Of a DNA stretch of 64,000 nt, positions 9,775 through 20,269 are shown in pieces. The position numbers were made by a program, and so were the translations under genes. Below the pieces are notes generated by a model. That model had not been told where the DNA came from. It did not search any database and worked only from the letters and a program-made list of their open reading frames with translations. Origin of the DNA: Sinorhizobium numidicum (GTDB lineage Bacteria > Pseudomonadota > Alphaproteobacteria > Rhizobiales > Rhizobiaceae); contig NZ_CP120368.1 of the NCBI RefSeq assembly GCF_029892045.1, forward strand, positions 3,410,001 through 3,474,000, read 5' to 3'. The stretch's first letter is position 1. Each line of letters starts with the position of its first letter.

Positions 9775-10956
9775 CTACGCACGCATCCGTTTCAGGCAAT
9801 CCTCGAGTTCGTAGATCGCGCAGACGATGTGATAGAAGCTGCTTGCCGGCGCCGGTTCTTCGATAAATGCACCATCGGCCTGCTGCTTGTCGCGCCAGAG
9901 ACCGCGGATTGGCGTCTCGAGAAAGCGCTCGAGCGCGGCCGCAGCACGCGCGGCGGAGGCGACATAGCGTTGCCGCTCGGCGCCCTCGGACAACGCCGCG
10001 AAACGGATCGCCGCCTTCAGCCATTCGGTTTGCGGCCAGACCCGCGCAACCGCATCGGCGACCGAAAAATCGTCGAAGAGCGTCATCATCGCGACGTCCC
10101 GCTTCCGGCAGATCCCGTGCGTCTCGCCGATCTCGAAGAGCCGCCGGGCTTTGATGATCGCTTCGGCGTTGCCGCGCCGTTCCGCCCAGCGGAGAAGAAG
10201 CCAGGCCCATTCGAACTGGTGGCCCGGCTCGAGGATACGGCCCTTCTCGCCGGAAAAGGGCATCCAGTCGTGGTCGAAGAACTCGCGCAGCGCTCCCGTC
10301 TTGGGATCGATAAAGCGCTCCATCGCGAGATGTGCGATTTCGTCGGCGAGATTGGCCCAGGCAATCCGGTCGAAGCCCTCTATGGCTTCGCTCGCAAGAC
10401 ATGCCTCAAAGAGATGCATATGCGGATTGGAACCGAGCGGCAGGCGTGGCGGGTTGTCCTCCTCGAAACCGGCGACCGGGTGCTTGCAATAGCTTTCGAG
10501 CTTTCGCCTGAGATCGTCGCTGCGCGCGATCATCTCCGCCTTTCGCTCGGGAAAGACCTCCGCCAGATAGGCAAAGGCAAGTAGGGCGAAGGCCTGATTG
10601 TAAAGGTCGAATGCCGGATCGAGCAGCCGGCCGTCGGCATCCGCAAGCGCGCCGTAAAAGCCGTTTGGCTGCCGGTAGACACGATCGAAATAGGCAAGCC
10701 CGCCTTCGCTGACGGTGCGCCAGTCCCCGCGCCAGCCGCGCCGTCCTGCCTCGGCGAAGCAATAGACCTGCCGAGGCTGCACGCGCGAGCGGCGATTGGC
10801 CCGGGTCGGCTGTCCTTGCATGTCGATCGTCTCTACGAAGCCGCCCCCCGTTTCATCGACACCCTTTTGGCGCCAGAGCGGCAACGCGGCATCGGCGAGC
10901 CAGTCTGCGAGTTCGCCCGCCTGCGAGAAAATATCCATGCCTTGGCCGTTCCTCAT
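9775..10956 (-). CDS. AGE-family epimerase/isomerase (mannose isomerase or N-acylglucosamine 2-epimerase-like)
   Basis: A protein of about 393 residues of the acylglucosamine 2-epimerase (AGE) family, an (alpha/alpha)6 barrel. Family features are the RQVYCFAEAG region, FYGALADADGRLLD, PHMHLFEACLA with the conserved His residues, and the C-terminal EPGHQFEWAWLLLRW with the catalytic His. The start at 10956 overlaps the stop of the upstream gene (TGATG), implying coupling; an ATG at 10938 is possible. It probably interconverts an aldose and ketose or mannose and fructose; the nearby ROK kinase could then phosphorylate the product. The precise substrate cannot be read from sequence. Some rhizobial relatives are named mannose-6-phosphate isomerase. 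Confidence 0.8.
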   Translation of the reverse strand: MRNGQGMDIFSQAGELADWLADAALPLWRQKGVDETGGGFVETIDMQGQPTRANRRSRVQPRQVYCFAEAGRRGWRGDWRTVSEGGLAYFDRVYRQPNGFYGALADADGRLLDPAFDLYNQAFALLAFAYLAEVFPERKAEMIARSDDLRRKLESYCKHPVAGFEEDNPPRLPLGSNPHMHLFEACLASEAIEGFDRIAWANLADEIAHLAMERFIDPKTGALREFFDHDWMPFSGEKGRILEPGHQFEWAWLLLRWAERRGNAEAIIKARRLFEIGETHGICRKRDVAMMTLFDDFSVADAVARVWPQTEWLKAAIRFAALSEGAERQRYVASAARAAAALERFLETPIRGLWRDKQQADGAFIEEPAPASSFYHIVCAIYELEDCLKRMRA

Positions 10957-11450
10957 CAACTCTCGAGCTTCAGCGCAGCGTGATCCGCACCAAGGAGTTC
11001 CGCCAGCGCCTCGACCACGAGATTATGATCGTCGCGTTGCGGCAGCCCGGAGACCGTGACGGCACCGATGCAACCCGTTCCCCTGACGACGATCGGGAAA
11101 CTGCCGCCATGGGCCGCGTAATCGGCGTCCGGCAGGCCGAGCTTCGCTTGCAGGTTCGTCTGCTGTTTGAGGAGGCTGAGGCCCGTGCCATAGCTGCTCT
11201 TGAACAGCCGGAAAACCGTGTTCCGCTTGCGCCGTACCCAGTTCGGGTTGTCCGGCGTCGCGCCTTCCAGTGCCGCGTAGAAAACCTGCATGGAGAAAAG
11301 CGTGACGTCGATGACGACGCCGAGCTTGCGCTCGGCTGCCATGCGGCGGAGCGTCGAACCGAGTTTCCAGGCCATTTCGAGGTCGAAGCGCTCGAACTGC
11401 AGTTGCCGTTCCTGCAGCGCTATACGGCGCAGATCATTGTCGATATTCAT
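10956..11450 (-). CDS. heme-degrading domain / HbpS-GlcG-like protein (UPF0303 type)
   Basis: A 164-residue cytosolic protein with no signal peptide. It matches the UPF0303 / heme-binding HbpS-GlcG family: a central alpha-helical stretch with NWVRRKRNTVFRLFKSSYG and a C-terminal block with HGGSFPIVVRGTGCIGAVTVSGLPQRDDH. GGAGG lies five bases before the ATG. Members are often found beside sugar-utilisation enzymes and their role is not settled. It is immediately upstream of and coupled to the AGE-family isomerase gene (1-base overlap). Confidence 0.78.
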   Translation of the reverse strand: MNIDNDLRRIALQERQLQFERFDLEMAWKLGSTLRRMAAERKLGVVIDVTLFSMQVFYAALEGATPDNPNWVRRKRNTVFRLFKSSYGTGLSLLKQQTNLQAKLGLPDADYAAHGGSFPIVVRGTGCIGAVTVSGLPQRDDHNLVVEALAELLGADHAALKLES

Positions 11451-11516
11451 GGTGCCTCCGCTTGTCGTGATCGATTGGGATGCATGAGACGCAAGATGCG
11501 GGCGGAAAATTCCCGG

Positions 11517-12413
11517 CTAGCTCTTCCAAAGCCATGCGGCGCCGCGCACGCCGGAACTGTCGCCGTGCACCGCCTTGCGAATCGGCGTCTCGAAACTGTC
11601 GCCAAAGAGATATTTCGTAATTAATTCCGGCAATTCCTCGTAGATCTCGTCTACATTGGACATGCCGCCGCCAAGCACGAAGACATCGGGATCGACGACA
11701 TTGGTCAGGAGCGCAAGGCTGCGGGCGAGACGATCGACGAACCGTTCATAGATGCCCGCCGCCACCGGATCGCCGGCACGTTTCGCCTCGATGATATCCC
11801 GGCCCCGACGGTCGACGCCGGTCGTCGTGCGATAGTCAAGTTCAAGCCCGGTGCCGCAGGCGTACATATCGAGGCAGCCGAGCTTGCCGCACCAGCATTT
11901 ATGGCCGGGATATTCCTCTTTGGTCATCCAGGGCAAGGGATAGTGGCCGATTTCGGCGGCCACACCCTGATAGCCGGCATGCACCTTCTTGTCGATCGCC
12001 AGCCCCCCGCCGTGCCCGGTTCCGACAATCACGCCGAACACCACCCGCGCGTCCTTGCCGGCTCCGTCGACCGCCTCGGAGACGGCAAGGCAATTGGCGT
12101 CATTGGCGAGGCGCACTTGGCGACCGAGGGCCGCCTCGAGATCGCGGCCGAGCGGCTTGCCGTTGATGAGCACGGCGTTGGAATTGCGCACGATGCCGGT
12201 GCGCGGATTGGGGCTGCCGGGAATGCCGATCCCAATCGATCCGCGCTCGCCGGCCGTCGCTTCGGCAGCAATCACAAGATCGACCACGGCGCGGATGCAA
12301 TCGTCATAGCCGCTGGTCGGGGTTGGAACGCGATGCCGGGCACGCGTTTCGCCATCGCGACCGAGCGCGATGACTTCCATTTTCGTGCCGCCCCAATCAA
12401 TTCCGATGAACAT
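11517..12413 (-). CDS. ROK-family sugar kinase (fructokinase-like)
   Basis: A 298-residue cytosolic sugar kinase. The N-terminal phosphate loop is GIDWGGTKMEVIAL, the glucose/fructose site region includes NDANCLAVSEA, then VGTGHGGGLAID, and the zinc-binding ROK motif is KCWCGKLGCLDMYACGTG, with Asp where Glu is usual. The start was placed at 12413 because the family begins at MFIGIDWGGTK; an ATG at 12461 would add 16 residues and has GAGGAG directly against it. The frame stays open back through the tRNA on the opposite strand, and that extension is spurious. With the AGE-family isomerase nearby it probably phosphorylates fructose or a related hexose; this is inference. Confidence 0.85.
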   Translation of the reverse strand: MFIGIDWGGTKMEVIALGRDGETRARHRVPTPTSGYDDCIRAVVDLVIAAEATAGERGSIGIGIPGSPNPRTGIVRNSNAVLINGKPLGRDLEAALGRQVRLANDANCLAVSEAVDGAGKDARVVFGVIVGTGHGGGLAIDKKVHAGYQGVAAEIGHYPLPWMTKEEYPGHKCWCGKLGCLDMYACGTGLELDYRTTTGVDRRGRDIIEAKRAGDPVAAGIYERFVDRLARSLALLTNVVDPDVFVLGGGMSNVDEIYEELPELITKYLFGDSFETPIRKAVHGDSSGVRGAAWLWKS

Positions 12414-12650
12414 ATCCGGATCAGGTCTCAGGATGAAGGTCGCTTCAGAAGGGACGGTCATCTCCTCGGCCGCCGCCGGCCTTTGCTTAGCATTCACGGC
12501 ACCCGCGATGCTAGCCCTACGAGCGCACGGCGTTATCAAAATCGGTAGCGAGGCCGTGAACAGGCAGTGCAACGCAACTCGCAAATCGCCGAGAATTGCG
12601 CAAAAACACTTGGCGAAGGGGCCTCGCTTTTGTATGGGTCTATTCCGAGT

Positions 12651-12727
12651 GGTCCCGTAGCTCAGCAGGATAGAGCACCAGATTCCTAATCTGGGGGTCG
12701 CGCGTTCGAATCGCGCCGGGATCACCA
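12651..12727 (+). tRNA. tRNA-Arg (anticodon CCT)
   Basis: A complete 77-base cloverleaf with encoded CCA. Acceptor stem GGTCCCG pairs with CGGGATC (one G-T pair), D-arm GCTCAGCAGGATAGAGC, anticodon stem-loop CCAGATTCCTAATCTGG with anticodon CCT at 12685-12687, and T-arm GCGCG-TTCGAAT-CGCGC. It decodes AGG. A run of six T follows the CCA. No integrase or attachment-site duplication was seen next to it. Confidence 0.96.
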
Positions 12728-13039
12728 TTTTTTCCGCGCTTGTCGATTGCCACGCTATTTTGCCTTTCTGATCACTAATGCTGCCTTTTAGGGCAGCATT
12801 GCTGACCTAACTCCCGTCGTCGGTCATTCGGAACCAGGGGGAGCGAAATCGACCGGTAGTGCGTATGGCAGGGGCGTCTTCTCTCGACCCCAAAGCAGTC
12901 GCCGGTGAACTGCAGGAGAACGTCCCGATTGGGTCGAAGGAGGAAGCTCGAGGGCGCGCACGGGCGGAGCAGCCGTTTTGCGCTTCGCAGCGGACACCCA
13001 CTGTTGGCAACACGGAACTGAGGCGACTTCAGAGTCGGT
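12728..13039. other. intergenic region between tRNA-Arg and the ABC exporter
   Basis: No convincing gene. It holds an AATGCTGCC / GGCAGCATT hairpin (12777-12800) without a T-tract. A GAGGCGAC / GTCGCCTC pair (13020-13051) folds over the stop codon of the exporter gene and may mark its mRNA end. Confidence 0.5.
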
Positions 13040-14899
<1,860 letters not shown>

Positions 14900-15169
14900 G
14901 GCGGCTCCGGCTAAGCGAGAGAAAGGGGCGGCGCGAAGGGAATCATTGCGACTAGGCACGGATCCTATCTGCCGCGAGAACTCGAGATTTGAATAAATCG
15001 GTGCGTCAGCGGCGCCGATCCGGACAGAATGCGAACGGAGCGGGCGCAATGCAACCCCTGATGACAGAGGATCTTAGCTTCTCATCTGAGGGCTGTCTGC
15101 TATAGCCTATGTCACCAACGGGAGTGGGCGGGCGGCCGAAAATATCTTGCGGACGGACGGAGGGAGGTA

Positions 15170-16018
15170 ATGACTACATATCGCCGTGCCAGCTTGGATG
15201 AGATACGCGCATTCCACGCGAGGATGATGGCGGTTGCCAGCAACTCAGCAGATGAACGGCTTGAGCGGATTTTTGAACTTGTCCCGCGCGAGGCGTTCTT
15301 GGGTCCCGGGCCGTGGCAGATCAAGGTCAATCGACGTTACGTAGAGACGCCCAGTGCCGATCCCTGCTACGTTTATCAGAATGTCCTTGTCGCACTGGAT
15401 GTCACGAAGGGCATCAACAACGGCGAACCCTTGCTGCATGCGGCGTGGATTGGCGCTGCTGCCCCGAAGCCCGGTGAGATGGTAATCCATGTGGGGGCGG
15501 GAACGGGCTACTATACCGCGCTGCTAGCGATGCTGGTGCTGCCGAACGGAGATGTTCAAGCTTTTGAGATTGACCGGCGCTTAGCCGACCGCGCGCGGGA
15601 AAACCTCGAGCCGTTTGAGGGAGTTGCGGTCACCAATGATGACGCGACGGCTTTGCCCATGCAGAGCGCCAATCTCGTCTATGTGAGTGCCGGCGTCATC
15701 GCGCTTCCAGCGCACTGGCTTGAAGCACTGCGCCCAGGGGGCCGGATAATCTTTCCTTGGCAGGCAAACAAGAGGACCGGTCTTGCAGTCCTGATCACGC
15801 GGACAGCGGCAGGCTACGAAGCGCGGCCATTGATGCCAGCTTGGTTCATTCCCTGCGTCGGTGCATCGGATAGTGCCGAATGCAGCAAGTTACCAAATTC
15901 GGCCGATGCCTGGTCTATACGCTCGGTTTGGCTGACGCGGGATCGCTCGCCAGACGAGACGGCCGTTGCAATCTACAAAGACCTTTGGTTTTCAAGTGCT
16001 GACTGCCAGAACTTTTAA
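15170..16018 (+). CDS. PCMT-like SAM-dependent methyltransferase
   Basis: A 282-residue protein resembling protein-L-isoaspartate O-methyltransferases. An N-terminal helical part (VPREAFLGPGPW) leads to the SAM-binding motif I VIHVGAGTGYYTALLA (about residues 105-120), the acidic FEIDRRLADRARENL motif and the LRPGGRIIFPW strand. True PCMTs have a substrate-binding signature before motif I that is only partly matched here, so the target may differ. GGAGGGAGG directly precedes the ATG. It is monocistronic and followed by a long non-coding stretch. Confidence 0.8.
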   Translation: MTTYRRASLDEIRAFHARMMAVASNSADERLERIFELVPREAFLGPGPWQIKVNRRYVETPSADPCYVYQNVLVALDVTKGINNGEPLLHAAWIGAAAPKPGEMVIHVGAGTGYYTALLAMLVLPNGDVQAFEIDRRLADRARENLEPFEGVAVTNDDATALPMQSANLVYVSAGVIALPAHWLEALRPGGRIIFPWQANKRTGLAVLITRTAAGYEARPLMPAWFIPCVGASDSAECSKLPNSADAWSIRSVWLTRDRSPDETAVAIYKDLWFSSADCQNF

Positions 16019-16442
16019 GTTTAATCCGCAATTGTTTGGCGACCTTTGATGCCGGCCAATCCTTTCAGCGACTCGGACGCGGCAGCTTTCGTCACCGGAG
16101 GAACTCAAACGTCGTGCAACGAGCGAAACAGCGCGCTCGACAATGCCTAGTTCCGCCTTCGACCCATTGCGGAAGGTAGCCATCGCCTCAGCAACTGCTA
16201 ATCATGGATGGAATGCCTAGAGGCAAGTGCCCATATTTGTTGTTTGATGATGGTATAATGGATTACTCGCTGTCGTAGGCGGTGCGGACGAATTTAGATC
16301 AAGCATTGGCCTGCGAAATGACGACGGGCTTGCCCGGACTGTCCATTCAAACCTTGCCACATGGCGAGGCATCACCGGAATGCCGCCGTCGAGGAACGAG
16401 AAGACCCTGGCTGGGGGTGTATGGCCACATCGGGGTGAACCC
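16019..16442. other. non-coding stretch between methyltransferase and MscS genes
   Basis: No gene that I can support. Around 16150-16180 there is a TTCGACCCATTGCGGAA segment resembling short repeats at 19325, 21990 and 25366 (TCGACCCGTTGC). An in-frame ATG at 16380 could extend the following MscS gene into this region. Confidence 0.45.
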
Positions 16443-17522
16443 ATGGAACGAGGCGACAAGGAACAGGAGAACCTTTCCCGGCTTGAACGGGCCGCGCAAC
16501 AGACTGCTGATCCAAAAACTATGCAGCAGAAGGCGAAAAAGCCCGAGGAAAAATTTCGCTTCAGCCTTCGCAAGGGAGAGGTCTGGTGGACGGTTGGCTT
16601 CGCTGCCGCTGCCTTGCTGCTTTTTGGCATCCAAGTCCTGATCAATTGGCGCTTAGAATGGCTTGACGCGCCTTTGCGCGTTCGCGTGCTGAACTACGTC
16701 AAGGGCGGCCTTCTCATTTTCGTTATTCTGACAGTGGCGAATGTTATCGAAGTCTATCTCATTGGCCGAATTCCCAATCGTGTTTCGCGTTTCAACTTGA
16801 AACGTATTTTTCGATTGCTCGTCGTCGTCGCCATCGTCTTCGTGGCCATTTCAGTTTTATTTGTAAACTGGTACGCCGCGGTTGTTTCGCTCGGTCTGAT
16901 TTCATTGATTCTCGGCTTTGCGCTGCAAATGCCGATCTCCAGTTTCATCGCGTGGATTTATATTCTGGCCAGGGCGCCTTATCGCGTTGGTGACCGCATT
17001 CGCATCGGCGATGCCCATGGCGATGTCGTTGATGTCAGCTATCTCGACACGACGTTATGGGAATTCGGCGGCGAACATCTTTGGACCGATCATCCGAGCG
17101 GACGCATCATCAAGTTTCCGAACTCCACCGTGTTTAACACGCCGGTCTTCAACTATTCCTGGCCGCTGTTTCCCTATGTCTGGAACGAAATCAAGTTCCA
17201 GCTCGCGTATGAAAGCGATCTGGAATTCGTAGCGCTAACCATGAGAGAGGTCGTGGAAGAGCAGATCGGCGACATCATGAGCCAGAAGGTGAAGGTCTAT
17301 AAGCACATCCTATCGAAAACGCCTGTGGACGAACTCGAAGTGAAGGAGCATCCCGTGGTTCATTTTCGCGTCAGTGAAAACACCTGGCTCGAGGCCATCG
17401 TGCGTTACCTCGTGCCGCCGAAGGAAGCGGGGCGCACCAAAACACGCTTGATCAAGGAAATGTTGGCGCGAATGAATGCAAAACCCGATCGCGTGCTGTT
17501 TCCGAGAAGCAATCTGAGGTGA
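16443..17522 (+). CDS. MscS-family mechanosensitive ion channel
   Basis: A protein of about 359 residues. After a charged N-terminus with many Lys and Glu there are four hydrophobic segments (roughly 48-68, 85-105, 122-142 and 146-172). The pore-like helix has SLGLISLILGFALQMPISSFIAW, then the beta domain signature PYRVGDRIRIGDAHGDVVDVSYLDT. The C-terminal part resembles the soluble vestibule domain. Such channels release solutes under osmotic shock. The start at 16443 has a GGGGTG upstream; an ATG at 16380 would add 21 residues. The A+T level is higher than its neighbours, which may mean acquisition. Confidence 0.87.
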   Translation: MERGDKEQENLSRLERAAQQTADPKTMQQKAKKPEEKFRFSLRKGEVWWTVGFAAAALLLFGIQVLINWRLEWLDAPLRVRVLNYVKGGLLIFVILTVANVIEVYLIGRIPNRVSRFNLKRIFRLLVVVAIVFVAISVLFVNWYAAVVSLGLISLILGFALQMPISSFIAWIYILARAPYRVGDRIRIGDAHGDVVDVSYLDTTLWEFGGEHLWTDHPSGRIIKFPNSTVFNTPVFNYSWPLFPYVWNEIKFQLAYESDLEFVALTMREVVEEQIGDIMSQKVKVYKHILSKTPVDELEVKEHPVVHFRVSENTWLEAIVRYLVPPKEAGRTKTRLIKEMLARMNAKPDRVLFPRSNLR

Positions 17523-17666
17523 ACTTCCTCACGCCACGCCGGCGAGGAGCCACCCCCGCGCGCGTCGCGGCAGGCAAGTCCGGATACCTCCAGCGTGTGC
17601 GTCCAATCCTCCTCGCTCATTCGTGTCTACATGGCTTGCGATCTCCGACTCAGTCGGAACCCATGA

Positions 17667-17894
17667 ACCACAACCGACCCCTCCGAAGAATCCTCATTCC
17701 TCCTTCCCCTAATTCGTCCACACGGCCTAGCGACAGCAATCCTTTTCGCCGGGTTGTTCATGCTGTTGATGACACACGCCCGGAAGAGCCCGGTCGAGAT
17801 GATTGAGATCGGGAAGAGCAACACGAACGCCGCGGAGGAAAACCCTGCGGCTATCAAAGAACTCATCAAACGGCTTGATAAGGCCAACCTATAG
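17667..17894 (+). pseudogene. possible degenerate small membrane-protein gene
   Basis: An open frame without a good start encodes a plausible protein end: a hydrophobic stretch LATAILFAGLFMLLM followed by a charged tail ending EELIKRLDKANL-like (…IKELIKRLDKANL). An ATG lies in a different frame at 17663, suggesting a frameshift between start and body. It sits just left of the first insertion sequence. I do not recognise the family. Confidence 0.25.
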
Positions 17895-17929
17895 CTGGCG
17901 CTCTTATCCAAAAAGGAAGCGACCGCTTT

Positions 17930-19297
17930 CCATCTGTGGACGCCCCCTCAAGCGCAAGTGGTTTTTCTGGAAAGGATAAGCACGTAGTCGGATGCTGCCA
18001 TCTGTCCGGCCTCTGGGTGCAGTGATAAAGCTGCGGGCCTGTATGGGAGTTCGCGGACCGGATCCAAATCACCCAAAGCGTGCTTGAGAGCACGGTGGAA
18101 AGCCCTGGTTCTTCCGGTCCCGTCTCGCCGACTGGGTGCCATACCCTCCTTCGATCCTCCTGCGCCTGCGACGACCTCACATCCGCAGCGGCATCACGCC
18201 GCCGCGGCCGGAGCCCGATAAATGCCGCCGCTGGCCAACAGCGCCCAGACGATCCTCGCCATCTTGTTGGCCAGCGCCACCGTCACCAGCATGCGCGGCT
18301 TGCGCGCCATCATCTGCCCCAGCCATGATCCGGTCGGCGCACCGCGTCTGCCGGCCTGCAGCACGACGGCGCTCGCGCCGATGATCAGCAGCCGTCGCAA
18401 CGTTCGCTCGCCCATCTTTGAGATGGCACCGAGCTTCTGTTTGCCGCCGCTCGACTTCTGCAACGGGGCAAGGCCGAGCCAGGCTGCAAAGTCGCGGCCC
18501 TTGCGGAACATTCCCGCCGGCGGAGCCAGGGCCACGATCGCGGTCGCGGTGATCGGGCCGACGCCGGGGATGGTCATCAACCGCCGGGCAACCGCATCTT
18601 CGCGCGAGCGTCGCGCGATCTCGCCATCCAGGCTGGCAATCTGCTCGTCCAGTACCCGCAGGCTATCGATCAGCACCTTCAAGGCCGTACGGGCGCTCTC
18701 CGGCAGCGGGCAGGCCGGATCCTCGATCCCCTCGATGAGCACCGCTATGTGAGACGGGCCCTGCGGCACGATCCAGCCATATTCCATCAGATGGCCGCGC
18801 AAGGCATTGATGAGCTGCGTGCGCTGACGAACCAGCAGATCGCGGGCGCGGAAAACAATTGCGCTTGCCTGCTGCTCTTCCTCCTTCACGGCCACAAACC
18901 GCATACTCGGGCGTTGTGCCGCCTCGCATATCGCCTCGGCATCGGCGGCATCGTTCTTGTGCCGCTTCACGAACGGCTTCACATAGGCTGGCGGGATCAG
19001 CCGAACCGTGTGGCCGAGCCTGCCGATCTCGCGCGCCCAGTAATGCGCTCCGCCGCAAGCCTCTATCGCTACGACGCATCGGGGCTGTGAGGCGAAGAAG
19101 CCAAGCAGCTTTGCGCGCGCGATCTTCTTGCTGAAAACAGCCGCACCCGACGCATTCGCGCCGTGCGCCTGAAAAACCCGCTTCGCAATGTCCAACCCGA
19201 TTGTGCTAACCTCAGTCACGGACGCCTCCTCCAAGTGCTGTTCAACACCTCCACTTTGGCACATCGATGCCGTCAGGGGGCGTCCACCCCATCACCC
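17930..19297 (-). mobile_element. IS110-family (IS1111-like) insertion sequence, copy 1
   Basis: The ends were found by comparing the two copies in the window: the sequence is shared from 17930 to 19297 (1368 bp) and then diverges. Subterminal 12-bp inverted repeats TGGACGCCCCCT (17937-17948) and AGGGGGCGTCCA (19275-19286) are typical of the IS1111 branch of IS110. No target duplication is expected for this DEDD-transposase family. A 264-base non-coding part follows the transposase. The left flank shares GCTT with the left flank of copy 2. Confidence 0.9.
18194..19264 (-). CDS. IS110-family transposase (copy 1)
   Basis: A 356-residue intact transposase. The N-terminal DEDD (RuvC-like) domain begins with TIGLDIAKRVFQAHG, has VAIEACGGAHYWAREIG, and then KRHKNDAADAEAICEA. 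The C-terminal Transposase_20 domain has LMTIPGVGPITATAIVAL and the serine-bearing region with FAAWLGLAPLQKSSGGKQKLGAISKMG. Both domains are complete, so the element may be active. Its protein is identical to that of copy 2; the only base difference I found (T at 18860, G at 24902) is silent (both Ala codons). Confidence 0.95.
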   Translation of the reverse strand: MCQSGGVEQHLEEASVTEVSTIGLDIAKRVFQAHGANASGAAVFSKKIARAKLLGFFASQPRCVVAIEACGGAHYWAREIGRLGHTVRLIPPAYVKPFVKRHKNDAADAEAICEAAQRPSMRFVAVKEEEQQASAIVFRARDLLVRQRTQLINALRGHLMEYGWIVPQGPSHIAVLIEGIEDPACPLPESARTALKVLIDSLRVLDEQIASLDGEIARRSREDAVARRLMTIPGVGPITATAIVALAPPAGMFRKGRDFAAWLGLAPLQKSSGGKQKLGAISKMGERTLRRLLIIGASAVVLQAGRRGAPTGSWLGQMMARKPRMLVTVALANKMARIVWALLASGGIYRAPAAAA

Positions 19298-19450
19298 TTC
19301 TGCGGCGGTGGGTGAACGCGAAAAATCGACCCGTTGCAGTCATTGGTGCCCGGCACGACGAATGGCTCGCATGAGCCGGATTGCAGACGCCCGACGATAG
19401 CACCAGCAGTTCATCCACTGCCGTCGGCGCTGGAGCTCTGGTGGCCATGG

Positions 19451-20269
19451 CTAGACCATCCCTGCTTCCGCAAAGAACGAGATCATAAGGGCTGAAACCC
19501 TCTGCGGATCTTCCCAATGCGGATTATGTCCATACCCGTCGAGTGTGACGGATCGCACTGACCGGAAGGCCTGGGCAAGCGCCTCGCGATGCGGGCCGGC
19601 AAAGAGCGGGTCAGCGGAACCACCAATGCAGAGCACAGGCGCGGCGACCTGCCTGGCGCTATACCGTAAATCGGTTTCGGCAAAGCCTTGCAAGATACCA
19701 TGCCAGACGGCCGCCGGCATCCCCGCTGCATCCATCCTCATCTTCGACAGAAATTCGGCGGCGACAGGTCGGCTGCAGGAATACCAGTCACGGAGAAATT
19801 GCCCTGAGGGATCTATCGGGTCGCGAAGTGCGCGGATTTCGCGCGACAGTGGACTGCCGCCGCCAAAGTCTGGCCTCAGGCTTGCAGACAGAAGCACGAG
19901 GGCGCTCACATCATCGCAACGACGAGCGGCAAGCTCAATCGCTGTCATTGCGCCCATGGAATGCCCAATGAGGGCAAATTGCGAAACACCCAGAAACGCC
20001 AGAAACCGGTCGATGCTCACAGCAAAATCGCTGACGTGCATCCCCTCGCCAAGGGCGGACGCACCGTGCCCAGGGAGATCGGGAATGATTAGACGGTAGC
20101 CGGAAAGAAAGGGCTCAAGCGACGCAAAGCTGCGGCCGGTGTCAGAATAACCGTGCAGCAGCAGAAGCGCCGGCCCGCTTCCGCCGCTGTCGACGAAAGC
20201 AATGTGCCTTCCCCCTGGCAGTTCGACGCGCCGCTTGCGGCGATGCCAATCGTCCCCGACGCTGCACAT
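19451..20269 (-). CDS. alpha/beta hydrolase
   Basis: A 272-residue alpha/beta hydrolase fold protein without signal peptide. The oxyanion region is LLLHGYSDTGRSF, the nucleophile elbow GHSMG (about residue 100), the acid is in GGSADPLF and the catalytic His in DGYGHNPHWEDP. The ATG at 20269 overlaps the stop of the upstream binding-protein gene (TGATG), so the two are translationally coupled. It may hydrolyse an ester of the imported compound, for example a choline or carnitine ester; this is inference from the pairing only. Confidence 0.85.
   Translation of the reverse strand: MCSVGDDWHRRKRRVELPGGRHIAFVDSGGSGPALLLLHGYSDTGRSFASLEPFLSGYRLIIPDLPGHGASALGEGMHVSDFAVSIDRFLAFLGVSQFALIGHSMGAMTAIELAARRCDDVSALVLLSASLRPDFGGGSPLSREIRALRDPIDPSGQFLRDWYSCSRPVAAEFLSKMRMDAAGMPAAVWHGILQGFAETDLRYSARQVAAPVLCIGGSADPLFAGPHREALAQAFRSVRSVTLDGYGHNPHWEDPQRVSALMISFFAEAGMV

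Noticed and set aside
12414..12728. N-terminal extension of the ROK kinase frame through the tRNA
   Set aside because: The extra residues come from antisense reading of tRNA-Arg (the familiar PARFERATPRLG pattern), and the family starts at MFIGIDWGGTK.
12651..12800. Genomic island at tRNA-Arg
   Set aside because: No integrase, no repeated tRNA 3' end and no foreign genes downstream within the window.
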